Below the pieces are notes generated by a model. It was given only the letters and a program-made list of their open reading frames with translations. It ran no database searches and was not told where the DNA came from. Positions 26,293-40,787 of a stretch of DNA of 64,000 nt are shown one piece after another; within the stretch, counting starts at the first letter, position 1; each line of letters begins with the position of its first letter. Origin of the DNA: Ascidia mentula (lineage: Eukaryota; Chordata; Ascidiacea; Phlebobranchia; Ascidiidae); NCBI GenBank assembly GCA_947561715.1, contig OX387200.1, forward strand, positions 12,154,501 through 12,218,500. The letters are read 5' to 3'. Position numbers and translations under genes: made by a program.

Positions 26293-28363
26293 GGAATACC
26301 AGCGTTGTCCACTGTATAACAAAGCTTGTACTGAAAAAAATTATTTTTTATCGAAAAGTCGTATACTGCAAAATGGACAAGTACTGAAATCTCATAGTTT
26401 CATACGTTGTGCAACCGCAAAAGCAATACTGGAGTACCAGCGTTTTCCACTGTATAATAAAGCTTGTACTGAAAAAAATATTTTTCATCGAAAAGTCATA
26501 TACTGCAAAATGGACAAGTGCTGAAATCGCATAGTTACGTACGTTGTGCAACCGCAAAAGCAATACTGGAGTATCAGCGTTTTCCACTGTATAATAAAGC
26601 TTGTACTGAAAAAAATTATTTTTTATCGAAAAGTCATATACTTCAAAACGGACAAGTACTGAAATCTCATAGTTTCATACGTTGTGCAACCGCAAAAGCA
26701 ATACTGGAGTATCAGCGTTTTCCACTGTATAATAAAGCTTGTACTGCAAAAAAATATTTTTCATCGAAAAGTCATATACTGCAAAATGGACAAGTGCTGA
26801 AATCGCATAGTTACATACGTTGTGCAACTGCAAAAGCAATACTGGAGTATCAGCGTTTTCCACAGTATAATAAAGCTTGTACTGCAAAAAAATATTTTTC
26901 ATCGAAAAGTCATATACTGCAAATTGGAAAAGTGCTGAAATCGCACAGTTGCATACGTTGTGCAACCGCAAAAGCAATACTGGAATACCAGCGTTTTCCA
27001 CTGTATAACAAAGCTTGTACTGAAAAAAATTATTTTTTATCGAAAAGTCATATACTGCAAAATGGACAAGTACTGAAATCTCATAGTTACATACGTTGTG
27101 CAACCGCAAAAGCAATACTGGAGTACCAGCGTTTTCCACTGTATAATAAAGCTTGTACTGAAAAAAATTATTTTTTATCGAAAAGTCATATACTGCAAAA
27201 TGGACAAGTGCTGAAATCTCATAGTTACATACGTTGTGCAACCGCAAAAGCAATACTGGAGTATCAGCGTTTTCCACTGTATAATAAAGCTTGTACTGCA
27301 AAAAAATATTTTTTATCGAAAAGTCATATACTGCAAAATGGACAAGTGCTGAAATCGCATAGTTGCATACGTTGTGCAACCGCAAAAGCAATACTGGAGT
27401 ATCAGCGTTTTCCCCTGTATAATAAAGCTTGTACTGCAAAAAAACATTTTTCATCGAAAAGTCATATACTGCAAAATGGACAAGTGCTGAAATCGCATAG
27501 TTACATACGTTGTGCAACCGCAATAGCAATACTGGAGTATCAGCGTTTTCCACTGTATAATAAAGCTTGTACTGCAAAAAAATATTTTTTATCGAAAAGT
27601 CATATACTGCAAAATGGACAAGTGCTGAAATCGCATAGTTACATACGTTGTGCAACCGCAAAAGCAATACTGGAGTATCAGCGTTTTCCACTGTATAATA
27701 AAGCTTGTACTGCAAAAAAATATTTTTCATCGAAAAGTCATATACTGCAAAATGGACAAGTGCTGAAATCGCATAGTTACATACGTTGTGCAACCGCAAA
27801 AGCAATACTGGAATATCAGCGTTGTCCACTGTATAACAAAGCTTGTACTGAAAAAAATTATTTTTTGTCGAAAAGTCATATACTGCATAATGGACAAGTG
27901 CTGAAATCTCATAGTTACATACGTTGTGCAACCGCAAAAGCAATACTGGAGTATCAGCGTTTTCCCCTGTATAATAAAGCTTGTACTGAAAAAAAATATT
28001 TTTTATCGAAAAGTCATATACTGCAAAATGGACAAGTGCTGAAATCGCATAGTTACATACGTTGTGCAACCGCAAAAGCAATACTGGTATATCAGCGTTG
28101 TCCACTATATAATAAAGCTTGTACTGCAAAAAAATATTTTTCATCGAAAAGTCATATACTGCAAAATGGACAAGTGCTGAAATCGCATAGTTGCATACGT
28201 TGTGCAACCGCAAAAGCAATACTGGAGTATCAGCGTTTTCCACTGTATAATAAAGCTTGTACTGCAAAAAAATATTTTTTTTATCGAAAAGTCATATACT
28301 GCAAAATAGACAAGTGCTGAAATCGCACAGTTGCATACGTTGAGCAACCGCAAAAGCAATACT
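26293..28363. repeat. Satellite block 9 (15 monomers, 2,071 bp; copy of block 3)
   Basis: It matches block 3 in length and order, including the ATACTTCAAAACGG variant near 26638 also seen near 11729. It lacks block 3's CATGTACTGC change near 12555. Confidence 0.9.
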
Positions 28364-29606
28364 GGAATACCAGCGTTGTCCACTGTATAACAAAGCTTGT
28401 ACTGAAAAAAATTATTTTTTATCGAAAAGTCGTATACTGCAAAATGGACAAGTACTGAAATCTCATAGTTTCATACGTTGTGCAACCGCAAAAGCAATAC
28501 TGGAGTACCAGCGTTTTCCACTGTATAATAAAGCTTGTACTGAAAAAAATATTTTTCATCGAAAAGTCATATACTGCAAAATGGACAAGTGCTGAAATCG
28601 CATAGTTACGTACGTTGTGCAACCGCAAAAGCAATACTGGAGTATCAGCGTTTTCCACTGTATAATAAAGCTTGTACTGAAAAAAATTATTTTTTATCGA
28701 AAAGTCATATACTGCAAAACGGACAAGTACTGAAATCTCATAGTTTCATACGTTGTGCAACCGCAAAAGCAATACTGGAGTATCAGCGTTTTCCACTGTA
28801 TAATAAAGCTTGTACTGCAAAAAAATATTTTTCATCGAAAAGTCATATACTGCAAAATGGACAAGTGCTGAAATCGCATAGTTACATACGTTGTGCAACC
28901 GCAAAAGCAATACTGGAGTATCAGCGTTTTCCACAGTATAATAAAGCTTGTACTGCAAAAAAATATTTTTCATCGAAAAGTCATATACTGCAAATTGGAA
29001 AAGTGCTGAAATCGCACAGTTGCATACGTTGTGCAACCGCAAAAGCAATACTGGAATACCAGCGTCTTCCACTGTATAACAAAGCTTGTACTGAAAAAAA
29101 TTATTTTTTATCGAAAAGTCATATACTGCAAAATGGACAAGTGCTGAAATCTCATAGTTACATACGTTGTGCAACCGCAAAAGCAATACTGGAGTATCAG
29201 CGTTTTCCCCTGTATAATAAAGCTTGTACTGAAAAAAAATATTTTTTATCGAAAAGTCATATACTGCAAAATGGACAAGTGCTGAAATCGCATAGTTACA
29301 TACGTTGTGCAACCGCAAAAGCAATACTGGTATAACAGCGTTGTCCACTGTATAATAAAGCTTGTACTGCAAAAAAATATTTTTCATCGAAAAGTCATAT
29401 ACTGCAAAATGGACAAGTGCTGAAATCGCATAGTTGCATACGTTGTGCAACCGCAAAAGCAATACTGGAGTATCAGCGTTTTCCACTGTATAATAAAGCT
29501 TGTACTGCAAAAAAATATTTTTTTTATCGAAAAGTCATATACTGCAAAATAGACAAGTGCTGAAATCGCACAGTTGCATACGTTGAGCAACCGCAAAAGC
29601 AATACT
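28364..29606. repeat. Satellite block 10 (9 monomers, 1,243 bp)
   Basis: This is a shortened counterpart of block 4 (12 monomers). The 137 bp monomer is near 28550 and the 140 bp monomer near 29520. A CTGGTATAACAG monomer near 29329 replaces the CTGGTATATCAG form of block 4, so the join was probably made with block-1/7-type sequence and is not a simple deletion. Confidence 0.85.
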
Positions 29607-32600
29607 GGAGTATCAGCGTTTTCCACTGTATAATAAAGCTTGTACTGCAAAAAAATATTTTTCATCGAAAAGTCATATACTGCAAATTGGAAAAGTGCTG
29701 AAATCGCACAGTTGCATACGTTGTGCAACCGCAAAAGCAATACTGGTATATCAGCGTTGTCCACTGTATAATAAAGCTTGTAGTGCAAAACAATATTTTT
29801 CATCGAAAAGTCATATACTGCAAAATGGACAAGTGCTGAAATCGCATAGTTACATACGTTGTGCAACCGCAAAAGCAATACTGGAGTATCAGCGTTTTCC
29901 ACTGTATAATAAAGCTTGTACTGAAAAAAATTATTTTTTATCGAAAAGTCATATACAGCAAAACGGACAAGTACTGAAATCTCATAGTTTCATACGTTGT
30001 GCAACCGCAAAAGCAATACTGGAGTATCAGCGTTTTCCACTGTATAATAAAGCTTGTACTGCAAAAAAATATTTTTCATCGAAAAGTCATATACTGCAAA
30101 ATGGACAAGTGCTGAAATCGCATAGTTACATACGTTGTGCAACCGCAAAAGCAATACTGGAGTATCAGCGTTTTCCACTGTATAATAAAGCTTGTACTGC
30201 AAAAAAATATTTTTCATCGAAAAGTCATATACTGCAAAATGGACAAGTGCTGAAATCGCATAGTTACATACGTTGTGCAACCGCAAAAGCAATACTGGAG
30301 TATCAGCGTTTTCCACTGTATAATAAAGCTTGTACTGCAAAAAAATATTTTTCATCGAAAAGTCATATACTGCAAAATGGACAAGTGCTGAAATCGCATA
30401 GTTACATACGTTGTGCAACCGCAAAAGCAATACTGGAATATCAGCGTTGTCCACTGTATAACAAAGCTTGTACTGAAAAAAATTATTTTTTGTCGAAAAG
30501 TCATATACTGCATAATGGACAAGTGCTGAAATCTCATAGTTACATACGTTGTGCAACCGCAAAAGCAATACTGGAGTATCAGCGTTTTCCCCTGTATAAT
30601 AAAGCTTGTACTGAAAAAAAATATTTTTTATCGAAAAGTCATATACTGCAAAATGGAGAAGTGCTGAAATCGCATAGTTACATACGTTGTGCAACCGCAA
30701 AAGCAATACTGGAGTATCAGCGTTTTCCACTGTATAATAAAGCTTGTACTGCAAAAAAATATTTTTCATCGAAAAGTCATATACTGCAAAATGGACAAGT
30801 GCTGAAATCGCATAGTTACATACGTTGTGCAACCGCAAAAGCAATACTGGAATATCAGCGTTGTCCACTGTATAACAAAGCTTGTACTGAAAAAAATTAT
30901 TTTTTGTCGAAAAGTCATATACTGCATAATGGACAAGTGCTGAAATCTCATAGTTACATACGTTGTGCAACCGCAAAAGCAATACTGGAGTATCAGCGTT
31001 TTCCCCTGTATAATAAAGCTTGTACTGAAAAAAAATATTTTTTATCGAAAAGTCATATACTGCAAAATGGACAAGTGCTGAAATCGCATAGTTACATACG
31101 TTGTGCAACCGCAAAAGCAATACTGGTATATCAGCGTTGTCCACTGTATAATAAAGCTTGTACTGCAAAAAAATATTTTTCATCGAAAAGTCATATACTG
31201 CAAAATGGACAATTGCTGAAATCGCATAGTTGCATACGTTGTGCAACCGCAAAAGCAATACTGGAGTATCAGCGTTTTCCACTGTATAATAAAGCTTGTA
31301 CTGCAAAAAAATATTTTTCATCGAAAAGTCATATACTGCAAATTGGAAAAGTGCTGAAATCGCACAGTTGCATACGTTGTGCAACCGCAAAAGCAATACT
31401 GGAATACCAGCGTTTTCCACTGTATAACAAAGCTTGTACTGAAAAAAATTATTTTTTATCGAAAAGTCATATACTGCAAAATGGACAAGTACTGAAATCT
31501 CATAGTTACATACGTTGTGCAACCGCAAAAGCAATACTGGAGTACCAGCGTTTTCCACTGTATAATAAAGCTTGTACTGAAAAAAATTATTTTTTATCGA
31601 AAAGTCATATACTGCAAAATGGACAAGTGCTGAAATCTCATAGTTACATACGTTGTGCAACCGCAAAAGCAATACTGGAGTATCAGCGTTTTCCACTGTA
31701 TAATAAAGCTTGTACTGCAAAAAAATATTTTTCATCGAAAAGTCATATACTGCAAAATGGACAAGTGCTGAAATCGCATAGTTACATACGTTGTGCAACC
31801 GCAAAAGCAATACTGGAGTATCAGCGTTTTCCACTGTATAATAAAGCTTGTACTGCAAAAAAATATTTTTCATCGAAAAGTCATATACTGCAAATTGGAA
31901 AAGTGCTGAAATCGCACATTTGCATACGTTGTGCAACCGCAAAAGCAATACTGGAATACCAGCGTTTTCCACTGTATAACAAAGCTTGTACTGAAAAAAA
32001 TTATTTTTTATCGAAAAGTCATATACTGCAAAATGGACAAGTACTGAAATCTCATAGTTACATACGTTGTGCAACCGCAAAAGCAATACTGGAGTACCAG
32101 CGTTTTCCACTGTATAATAAAGCTTGTACTGAAAAAAATTATTTTTTATCGAAAAGTCATATACTCCAAAATGGACAAGTGCTGAAATCTCATAGTTACA
32201 TACGTTGTGCAACCGCAAAAGCAATACTGGAGTATCAGTGTTTTCCACTGTATAATAAAGCTTGTACTGCAAAAAAATATTTTTCATCGAAAAGTCATAT
32301 ACTGCAAAATGGACAAGTGCTGAAATCGCATAGTTACGTACGTTGTGCAACCGCAAAAGCAATACTGGAGTATCAGCGTTTTCCACTGTATAATAAAGCT
32401 TGTACTGAAAAAAATTATTTTTTATCGAAAAGTCATATACTGCAAAACGGACAAGTACTGAAATCTCATAGTTTCATACGTTGTGCAACCGCAAAAGCAA
32501 TACTGGAGTATCAGCGTTTTCCACTGTATAATAAAGCTTGTACTGCAAAAAAATATTTTTCATCGAAAATTCATATACTGCAAATTGGAAAAGTGCTGAA

Positions 32601-35600
32601 ATCGCACAGTTGCATACGTTGTGCAACCGCAAAAGCAATACTGGTATATCAGCGTTGTCCACTGTATAATAAAGCTTGTAGTGCAAAACAATATTTTTCA
32701 TCGAAAAGTCATATACTGCAAAATGGACAAGTGCTGAAATCGCATAGTTACATACGTTGTGCAACCGCAAAAGCAATACTGGAGTACCAGCGTTTTCCAC
32801 TGTACAATAAAGCTTGTACTGAAAAAAATTATTTTTTATCGAAAAGTCATATACTGCAAAATGGACAAGTGCTGAAATCGCCCAGTTACATACGTTGTGC
32901 AACCGCAAAAGCAATACTGGAGTACCAGCGTTTTCCACTGTATAATAAAGCTTGTACTGAAAAAAAATATTTTTCATCGAAAAGTCATATACTGCAAAAT
33001 GGACAAGTGCTGAAATCGCATAGTTACATACGTTGTGCAACCGCAAAAGCAATACTGGAATATCAGCGTTGTCCACTGTATAATAAAGCTTGTACTGCAA
33101 AAAAATATTTTTCATCGAAAAGTCATATACTGCAAAATGGACAAGTGCTGAAATCGCATAGTTGCATACGTTGTGCAACCGCAAAAGCAATACTGGAGTA
33201 CCAGCGTTTTCCACAGTGTAATAAAGCTTGTACTGAAAATAATATTTTTCATCGAAAAGTCATATACTGCAAAATGGACAAGTGCTGAAATCGCATAGTT
33301 ACGTACGTTGTGCAACCGCAAAAGCAATACTGGAGTATCAGCGTTTTCCACTGTATAATAAAGCTTGTACTGAAAAAAATTATTTTTTATCGAAAAGTCA
33401 TATACTGCAAAACGGACAAGTACTGAAATCTCATAGTTTCATACGTTGTGCAACCGCAAAAGCAATACTGGAGTATCAGCGTTTTCCACTGTATAATAAA
33501 GCTTGTACTGCAAAAAAATATTTTTCATCGAAAAGTCATATACTGCAAAATGGACAAGTGCTGAAATCGCATAGTTACATACGTTGTGCAACCGCAAAAG
33601 CAATACTGGAGTATCAGCGTTTTCCACTGTATAATAAAGCTTGTACTGCAAAAAAATATTTTTCATCGAAAAGTCATATACTGCAAATTGGAAAAGTGCT
33701 GAAATCGCACAGTTGCATACGTTGTGCAACCGCAAAAGCAATACTGGTATATCAGCGTTGTCCACTGTATAATAAAGCTTGTAGTGCAAAAAAATATTTT
33801 TTGTCGAAAAGTCATATACTGCAAAATGGACAAGTGCTGAAATCGCATAGTTGCATACGTTGTGCAACCGCAAAAGCAATACTGGAGTATCAGCGTTTTC
33901 CACTGTATAATAAAGCTTGTACTGCAAAAAAATATTTTTCATCGAAAAGTCATATACTGCAAAATGGACAAGTGCTGAAATCGCATAGTTACATACGTTG
34001 TGCAACCGCAATAGCAATACTGGAGTATCAGCGTTTTCCACTGTATAATAAAGCTTGTACTGCAAAAAAATATTTTTTATCGAAAAGTCATATACTGCAA
34101 AATGGACAAGTGCTGAAATCGCATAGTTACATACGTTGTGCAACCGCAAAAGCAATACTGGAGTATCAGCGTTTTCCACTGTATAATAAAGCTTGTACTG
34201 CAAAAAAATATTTTTCATCGAAAAGTCATATACTGCAAAATGGACAAGTGCTGAAATCGCATAGTTACATACGTTGTGCAACCGCAAAAGCAATACTGGA
34301 ATATCAGCGTTGTCCACTGTATAACAAAGCTTGTACTGAAAAAAATTATTTTTTGTCGAAAAGTCATATACTGCATAATGGACAAGTGCTGAAATCTCAT
34401 AGTTACATACGTTGTGCAACCGCAAAAGCAATACTGGAGTATCAGCGTTTTCCACTGTATAATAAAGCTTGTACTGAAAAAAAATATTTTTTATCGAAAA
34501 GTCATATACTGCAAAATGGACAAGTGCTGAAATCGCATAGTTACATACGTTGTGCAACCGCAAAAGCAATACTGGTATAACAGCGTTGTCCACTGTATAA
34601 TAAAGCTTGTACTGCAAAAAAATATTTTTCATCGAAAAGTCATATACTGCAAAATGGACAAGTGCTGAAATCGCATAGTTACATACGTTGTGCAACCGCA
34701 AAAGCAATACTGGAGTACCAGCGTTTTCCACTGTACAATAAAGCTTGTACTGAAAAAAATTATTTTTTATCGAAAAGTCATATACTGCAAAATGGACAAG
34801 TGCTGAAATCGCCCAGTTACATACGTTGTGCAACCGCAAAAGCAATACTGGAGTACCAGCGTTTTCCACTGTATAATAAAGCTTGTACTGAAAAAAAATA
34901 TTTTTCATCGAAAAGTCATATACTGCAAAATGGACAAGTGCTGAAATCGCATAGTTACATACGTTGTGCAACCGCAAAAGCAATACTGGAATATCAGCGT
35001 TGTCCACTGTATAATAAAGCTTGTACTGCAAAAAAATATTTTTCATCGAAAAGTCATATACTGCAAAATGGACAAGTGCTGAAATCGCATAGTTGCATAC
35101 GTTGTGCAACCGCAAAAGCAATACTGGAGTACCAGCGTTTTCCACAGTGTAATAAAGCTTGTACTGAAAATAATATTTTTCATCGAAAAGTCATATACTG
35201 CAAAATGGACAAGTGCTGAAATCGCATAGTTACGTACGTTGTGCAACCGCAAAAGCAATACTGGAGTATCAGCGTTTTCCACTGTATAATAAAGCTTGTA
35301 CTGAAAAAAATTATTTTTTATCGAAAAGTCATATACTGCAAAACGGACAAGTACTGAAATCTCATAGTTTCATACGTTGTGCAACCGCAAAAGCAATACT
35401 GGAGTATCAGCGTTTTCCACTGTATAATAAAGCTTGTACTGCAAAAAAATATTTTTCATCGAAAAGTCATATACTGCAAAATGGACAAGTGCTGAAATCG
35501 CATAGTTACATACGTTGTGCAACCGCAAAAGCAATACTGGAGTATCAGCGTTTTCCACTGTATAATAAAGCTTGTACTGCAAAAAAATATTTTTCATCGA

Positions 35601-36782
35601 AAAGTCATATACTGCAAATTGGAAAAGTGCTGAAATCGCACAGTTGCATACGTTGTGCAACCGCAAAAGCAATACTGGTATATCAGCGTTGTCCACTGTA
35701 TAATAAAGCTTGTAGTGCAAAAAAATATTTTTCATCGAAAAGTCATATACTGCAAAATGGACAAGTGCTGAAATCGCATAGTTGCATACGTTGTGCAACC
35801 GCAAAAGCAATACTGGAGTATCAGCGTTTTCCACTGTATAATAAAGCTTGTACTGCAAAAAAATATTTTTCATCGAAAAGTCATATACTGCAAAATGGAC
35901 AAGTGCTGAAATCGCATAGTTACATACGTTGTGCAACCGCAATAGCAATACTGGAGTATCAGCGTTTTCCACTGTATAATAAAGCTTGTACTGCAAAAAA
36001 ATATTTTTTATCGAAAAGTCATATACTGCAAAATGGACAAGTGCTGAAATCGCATAGTTACATACGTTGTGCAACCGCAAAAGCAATACTGGAGTATCAG
36101 CGTTTTCCACTGTATAATAAAGCTTGTACTGCAAAAAAATATTTTTCATCGAAAAGTCATATACTGCAAAATGGACAAGTGCTGAAATCGCATAGTTACA
36201 TACGTTGTGCAACCGCAAAAGCAATACTGGAATATCAGCGTTGTCCACTGTATAACAAAGCTTGTACTGAAAAAAATTATTTTTTGTCGAAAAGTCATAT
36301 ACTGCATAATGGACAAGTGCTGAAATCTCATAGTTACATACGTTGTGCAACCGCAAAAGCAATACTGGAGTATCAGCGTTTTCCCCTGTATAATAAAGCT
36401 TGTACTGAAAAAAAATATTTTTTGTCGAAAAGTCATATACTGCAAAATGGACAAGTGCTGAAATCGCATAGTTACATACGTTGTGCAACCGCAAAAGCAA
36501 TACTGGTATAACAGCGTTGTCCACTGTATAATAAAGCTTGTACTGCAAAAAAATATTTTTCATCGAAAAGTCATATACTGCAAAATGGACAAGTGCTGAA
36601 ATCGCATAGTTGCATACGTTGTGCAACCGCAAAAGCAATACTGGAGTATCAGCGTTTTCCACTGTATAATAAAGCTTGTACTGCAAAAAAATATTTTTTT
36701 TATCGAAAAGTCATATACTGCAAAATAGACAAGTGCTGAAATCGCACAGTTGCATACGTTGAGCAACCGCAAAAGCAATACT
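29607..36782. repeat. Satellite block 11 (52 monomers, 7,176 bp)
   Basis: This is the longest interval without a TGAGC marker. About 30.4-34.6 kb is a third copy of the block 1/7 sequence (spacing 11,183 bp from block 7). Its start has two extra A-tract monomers. A 1,931 bp segment ending near 34.6 kb is then repeated directly, giving two 137 bp monomers (near 33240 and 35170) and two CTGGTATAACAG monomers (near 34574 and 36505). Confidence 0.87.
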
Positions 36783-38302
36783 GGAATACCAGCGTTGTCC
36801 ACTGTATAACAAAGCTTGTACTGAAAAAAATTATTTTTTATCGAAAAGTCGTATACTGCAAAATGGACAAGTACTGAAATCTCATAGTTTCATACGTTGT
36901 GCAACCGCAAAAGCAATACTGGAGTACCAGCGTTTTCCACTGTATAATAAAGCTTGTACTGAAAAAAATTATTTTTTATCGAAAAGTCATATACTCCAAA
37001 ATGGACAAGTGCTGAAATCTCATAGTTACATACGTTGTGCAACCGCAAAAGCAATACTGGAGTATCAGTGTTTTCCACTGTATAATAAAGCTTGTACTGC
37101 AAAAAAATATTTTTCATCGAAAAGTCATATACTGCAAAATGGACAAGTGCTGAAATCGCATAGTTACGTACGTTGTGCAACCGCAAAAGCAATACTGGAG
37201 TATCAGCGTTTTCCACTGTATAATAAAGCTTGTACTGAAAAAAATTATTTTTTATCGAAAAGTCATATACTGCAAAACGGACAAGTACTGAAATCTCATA
37301 GTTTCATACTTTGTGCAACCGCAAAAGCAATACTGGAGTATCAGCGTTTTCCACTGTATAATAAAGCTTGTGCTGCAAAAAAATATTTTTCATCGAAAAG
37401 TCATATACTGCGAAATGGACAAGTGCTGAAATCGCATAGTTACATACGTTGTGCAACCGCAAAAGCAATACTGGAGTATCAGCGTTTTCCACTGTATAAT
37501 AAAGCTTGTACTGCAAAAAAATATTTTTCATCGAAAAGTCATATACTGCAAATTGGAAAAGTGCTGAAATCGCACAGTTGCATACGTTGTGCAACCGCAA
37601 AAGCAATACTGGTATATCAGCGTTGTCCACTGTATAATAAAGCTTGTAGTGCAAAAAAATATTTTTCATCGAAAAGTCATATACTGCAAAATGGACAAGT
37701 GCTGAAATCGCATAGTTACATACGTTGTGCAACCGCAAAAGCAATACTGGAATATCAGCGTTGTCCACTGTATAACAAAGCTTGTACTGAAAAAAATTAT
37801 TTTTTGTCGAAAAGTCATATACTGCATAATGGACAAGTGCTGAAATCTCATAGTTACATACGTTGTGCAACCGCAAAAGCAATACTGGAGTATCAGCGTT
37901 TTCCCCTGTATAATAAAGCTTGTACTGAAAAAAAATATTTTTTATCGAAAAGTCATATACTGCAAAATGGACAAGTGCTGAAATCGCATAGTTACATACG
38001 TTGTGCAACCGCAAAAGCAATACTGGTATATCAGCGTTGTCCACTATATAATAAAGCTTGTACTGCAAAAAAATATTTTTCATCGAAAAGTCATATACTG
38101 CAAAATGGACAAGTGCTGAAATCGCATAGTTGCATACGTTGTGCAACCCCAAAAGCAATACTGGAGTATCAGCGTTTTCCACTGTATAATAAAGCTTGTA
38201 CTGCAAAAAAATATTTTTTTTATCGAAAAGTCATATACTGCAAAATAGACAAGTGCTGAAATCGCACAGTTGCATACGTTGAGCAACCGCAAAAGCAATA
38301 CT
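36783..38302. repeat. Satellite block 12 (11 monomers, 1,520 bp)
   Basis: This is a mosaic. It starts like block 2, continues with the CAGTGTTTTCC monomer typical of blocks 1/7, then the CATACTTTGTGC monomer of blocks 2/8 (near 37306), then a block-3-like end with a 140 bp monomer near 38210. A private CAACCCCAAAAG change lies near 38145. Confidence 0.83.
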
Positions 38303-40787
38303 GGAATACCAGCGTTGTCCACTGTATAACAAAGCTTGTACTGAAAAAAATTATTTTTTATCGAAAAGTCGTATACTGCAAAATGGACAAGTACTGAAAT
38401 CTCATAGTTTCATACGTTGTGCAACCGCAAAAGCAATACTGGAGTACCAGCGTTTTCCACTGTATAATAAAGCTTGTACTGAAAAAAATATTTTTCATCG
38501 AAAAGTCATATACTGCAAAATGGACAAGTGCTGAAATCGCATAGTTACATACGTTGTGCAACCGCAATAGCAATACTGGAGTATCAGCGTTTTCCACTGT
38601 ATAATAAAGCTTGTACTGCAAAAAAATATTTTTCATCGAAAAGTCATATACTGCAAAATGGACAAGTGCTGAAATCGCATAGTTACATACGTTGTGCAAC
38701 CGCAAAAGCAATACTGGAGTATCAGCGTTTTCCACTGTATAATAAAGCTTGTACTGCAAAAAAATATTTTTCATCGAAAAGTCATATACTGCAAAATGGA
38801 CAAGTGCTGAAATCGCATAGTTACATACGTTGTGCAACCGCAAAAGCAATACTGGAATATCAGCGTTGTCCACTGTATAACAAAGCTTGTACTGAAAAAA
38901 ATTATTTTTTGTCGAAAAGTCATATACTGCATAATGGACAAGTGCTGAAATCTCATAGTTACATACGTTGTGCAACCGCAAAAGCAATACTGGAGTATCA
39001 GCGTTTTCCCCTGTATAATAAAGCTTGTACTGAAAAAAAATATTTTTTATCGAAAAGTCATATACTGCAAAATGGACAAGTGCTGAAATCGCATAGTTAC
39101 ATACGTTGTGCAACCACAAAAGCAATACTGGAGTATCAGCGTTTTCCACTGTATAATAAAGCTTGTACTGCAAAAAAATATTTTTCATCGAAAAGTCATA
39201 TACTGCAAAATGGACAAGTGCTGAAATCGCATAGTTACATACGTTGTGCAACCGCAAAAGCAATACTGGAATATCAGCGTTGTCCACTGTATAACAAAGC
39301 TTGTACTGAAAAAAATTATTTTTTGTCGAAAAGTCATATACTGCATAATGGACAAGTGCTGAAATCTCATAGTTACATACGTTGTGCAACCGCAAAAGCA
39401 ATACTGGAGTATCAGCGTTTTCCCCTGTATAATAAAGCTTGTACTGAAAAAAAATATTTTTTATCGAAAAGTCATATACTGCAAAATGGACAAGTGCTGA
39501 AATCGCATAGTTACATACGTTGTGCAACCGCAAAAGCAATACTGGAGTACCAGCGTTTTCCACTGTATAATAAAGCTTGTACTGAAAAAAATTATTTTTT
39601 ATCGAAAAGTCATATACTGCAAAATGGACAAGTGCTGAAATCTCATAGTTACATACGTTGTGCAACCGCAAAAGCAATACTGGAGTATCAGCGTTTTCCA
39701 CTGTATAATAAAGCTTGTACTGCAAAAAAATATTTTTCATCGAAAAGTCATATACTGCAAAATGGACAAGTGCTGAAATCGCATAGTTACATACGTTGTG
39801 CAACCGCAAAAGCAATACTGGAGTATCAGCGTTTTCCACTGTATAATAAAGCTTGTACTGCAAAAAAATATTTTTCATCGAAAAGTCATATACTTCAAAT
39901 TGGAAAAGTGCTGAAATCGCACATTTGCATACGTTGTGCAACCGCAAAAGCAATACTGGAGTATCAGCGTTTTCCACTGTATAACAAAGCTTGTACTGAA
40001 AAAAATTATTTTTCATCGAAAAGTCATATACTGCAAAATGGACAAGTACTGAAATCTCATAATTACATACGTTGTGCAACCGCAAAAGCAATACTGGAGT
40101 ACCAGCGTTTTCCACTGTATAATAAAGCTTGTACTGAAAAAAATTATTTTTTATCGAAAAGTCATATACTCCAAAATGGACAAGTGCTGAAATCTCATAG
40201 TTACATACGTTGTGCAACCGCAAAAGCAATACTGGAGTATCAGTGTTTTCCACTGTATAATAAAGCTTGTACTGCAAAAAAATATTTTTCATCGAAAAGT
40301 CATATACTGCAAAATGGACAAGTGCTGCAATCGCATAGTTACATACGTTGTGCAACCGCAAAAGCAATACTGGAGTATCAGCGTTTTCCACAGTATAATA
40401 AAGCTTGTACTGCAAAAAAATATTTTTCATCGAAAAGTCATATACTGCAAAATGGACAAGTGCTGAAATCTCATAGTTACATACGTTGTGCAACCGCAAA
40501 ATCAATACTGGAGTACCAGCGTTTTCCACTGTATAATAAAGCTTGTACTGAAAAAAATTATTTTTTATCGAAAAGTCATATACTGCAAAATGGACAAGTG
40601 CTGAAATCGCCCAGTTACATACGTTGTGCAACCGCAAAAGCAATACTGGAGTACCAGCGTTTTCCACTGTATAATAAAGCTTGTACTGCAAAAAAATATT
40701 TTTTTTATCGAAAAGTCATATACTGCAAAATAGACAAGTGCTGAAATCGCACAGTTGCATACGTTGAGCAACCGCAAAAGCAATACT
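38303..40787. repeat. Satellite block 13 (18 monomers, 2,485 bp)
   Basis: It contains a 414 bp triplet repeated in tandem (38771-39370) and ends like block 5 (spacing 24,018 bp), including TCATAATTACATACG near 40058 and CAAAATCAATACTG near 40498. GTGCTGCAATCG near 40324 removes a TGA that closes one reading frame in nearly all other monomers. Confidence 0.84.

Larger units (their letters stand above)
18293..29606. repeat. Large segmental duplication, copy 2
   Basis: This is the partner of 3384-15111. By eye I noted only around a dozen single-base differences over the 10.9 kb aligned without gaps. Examples are 20919 C for G, 22483 C for T, 24923 A for T, 24932 A for G, and CAACTGC for CAACCGC near 26828. 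After about 29207 it joins the block-4-like end with three monomers missing. Confidence 0.9.
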
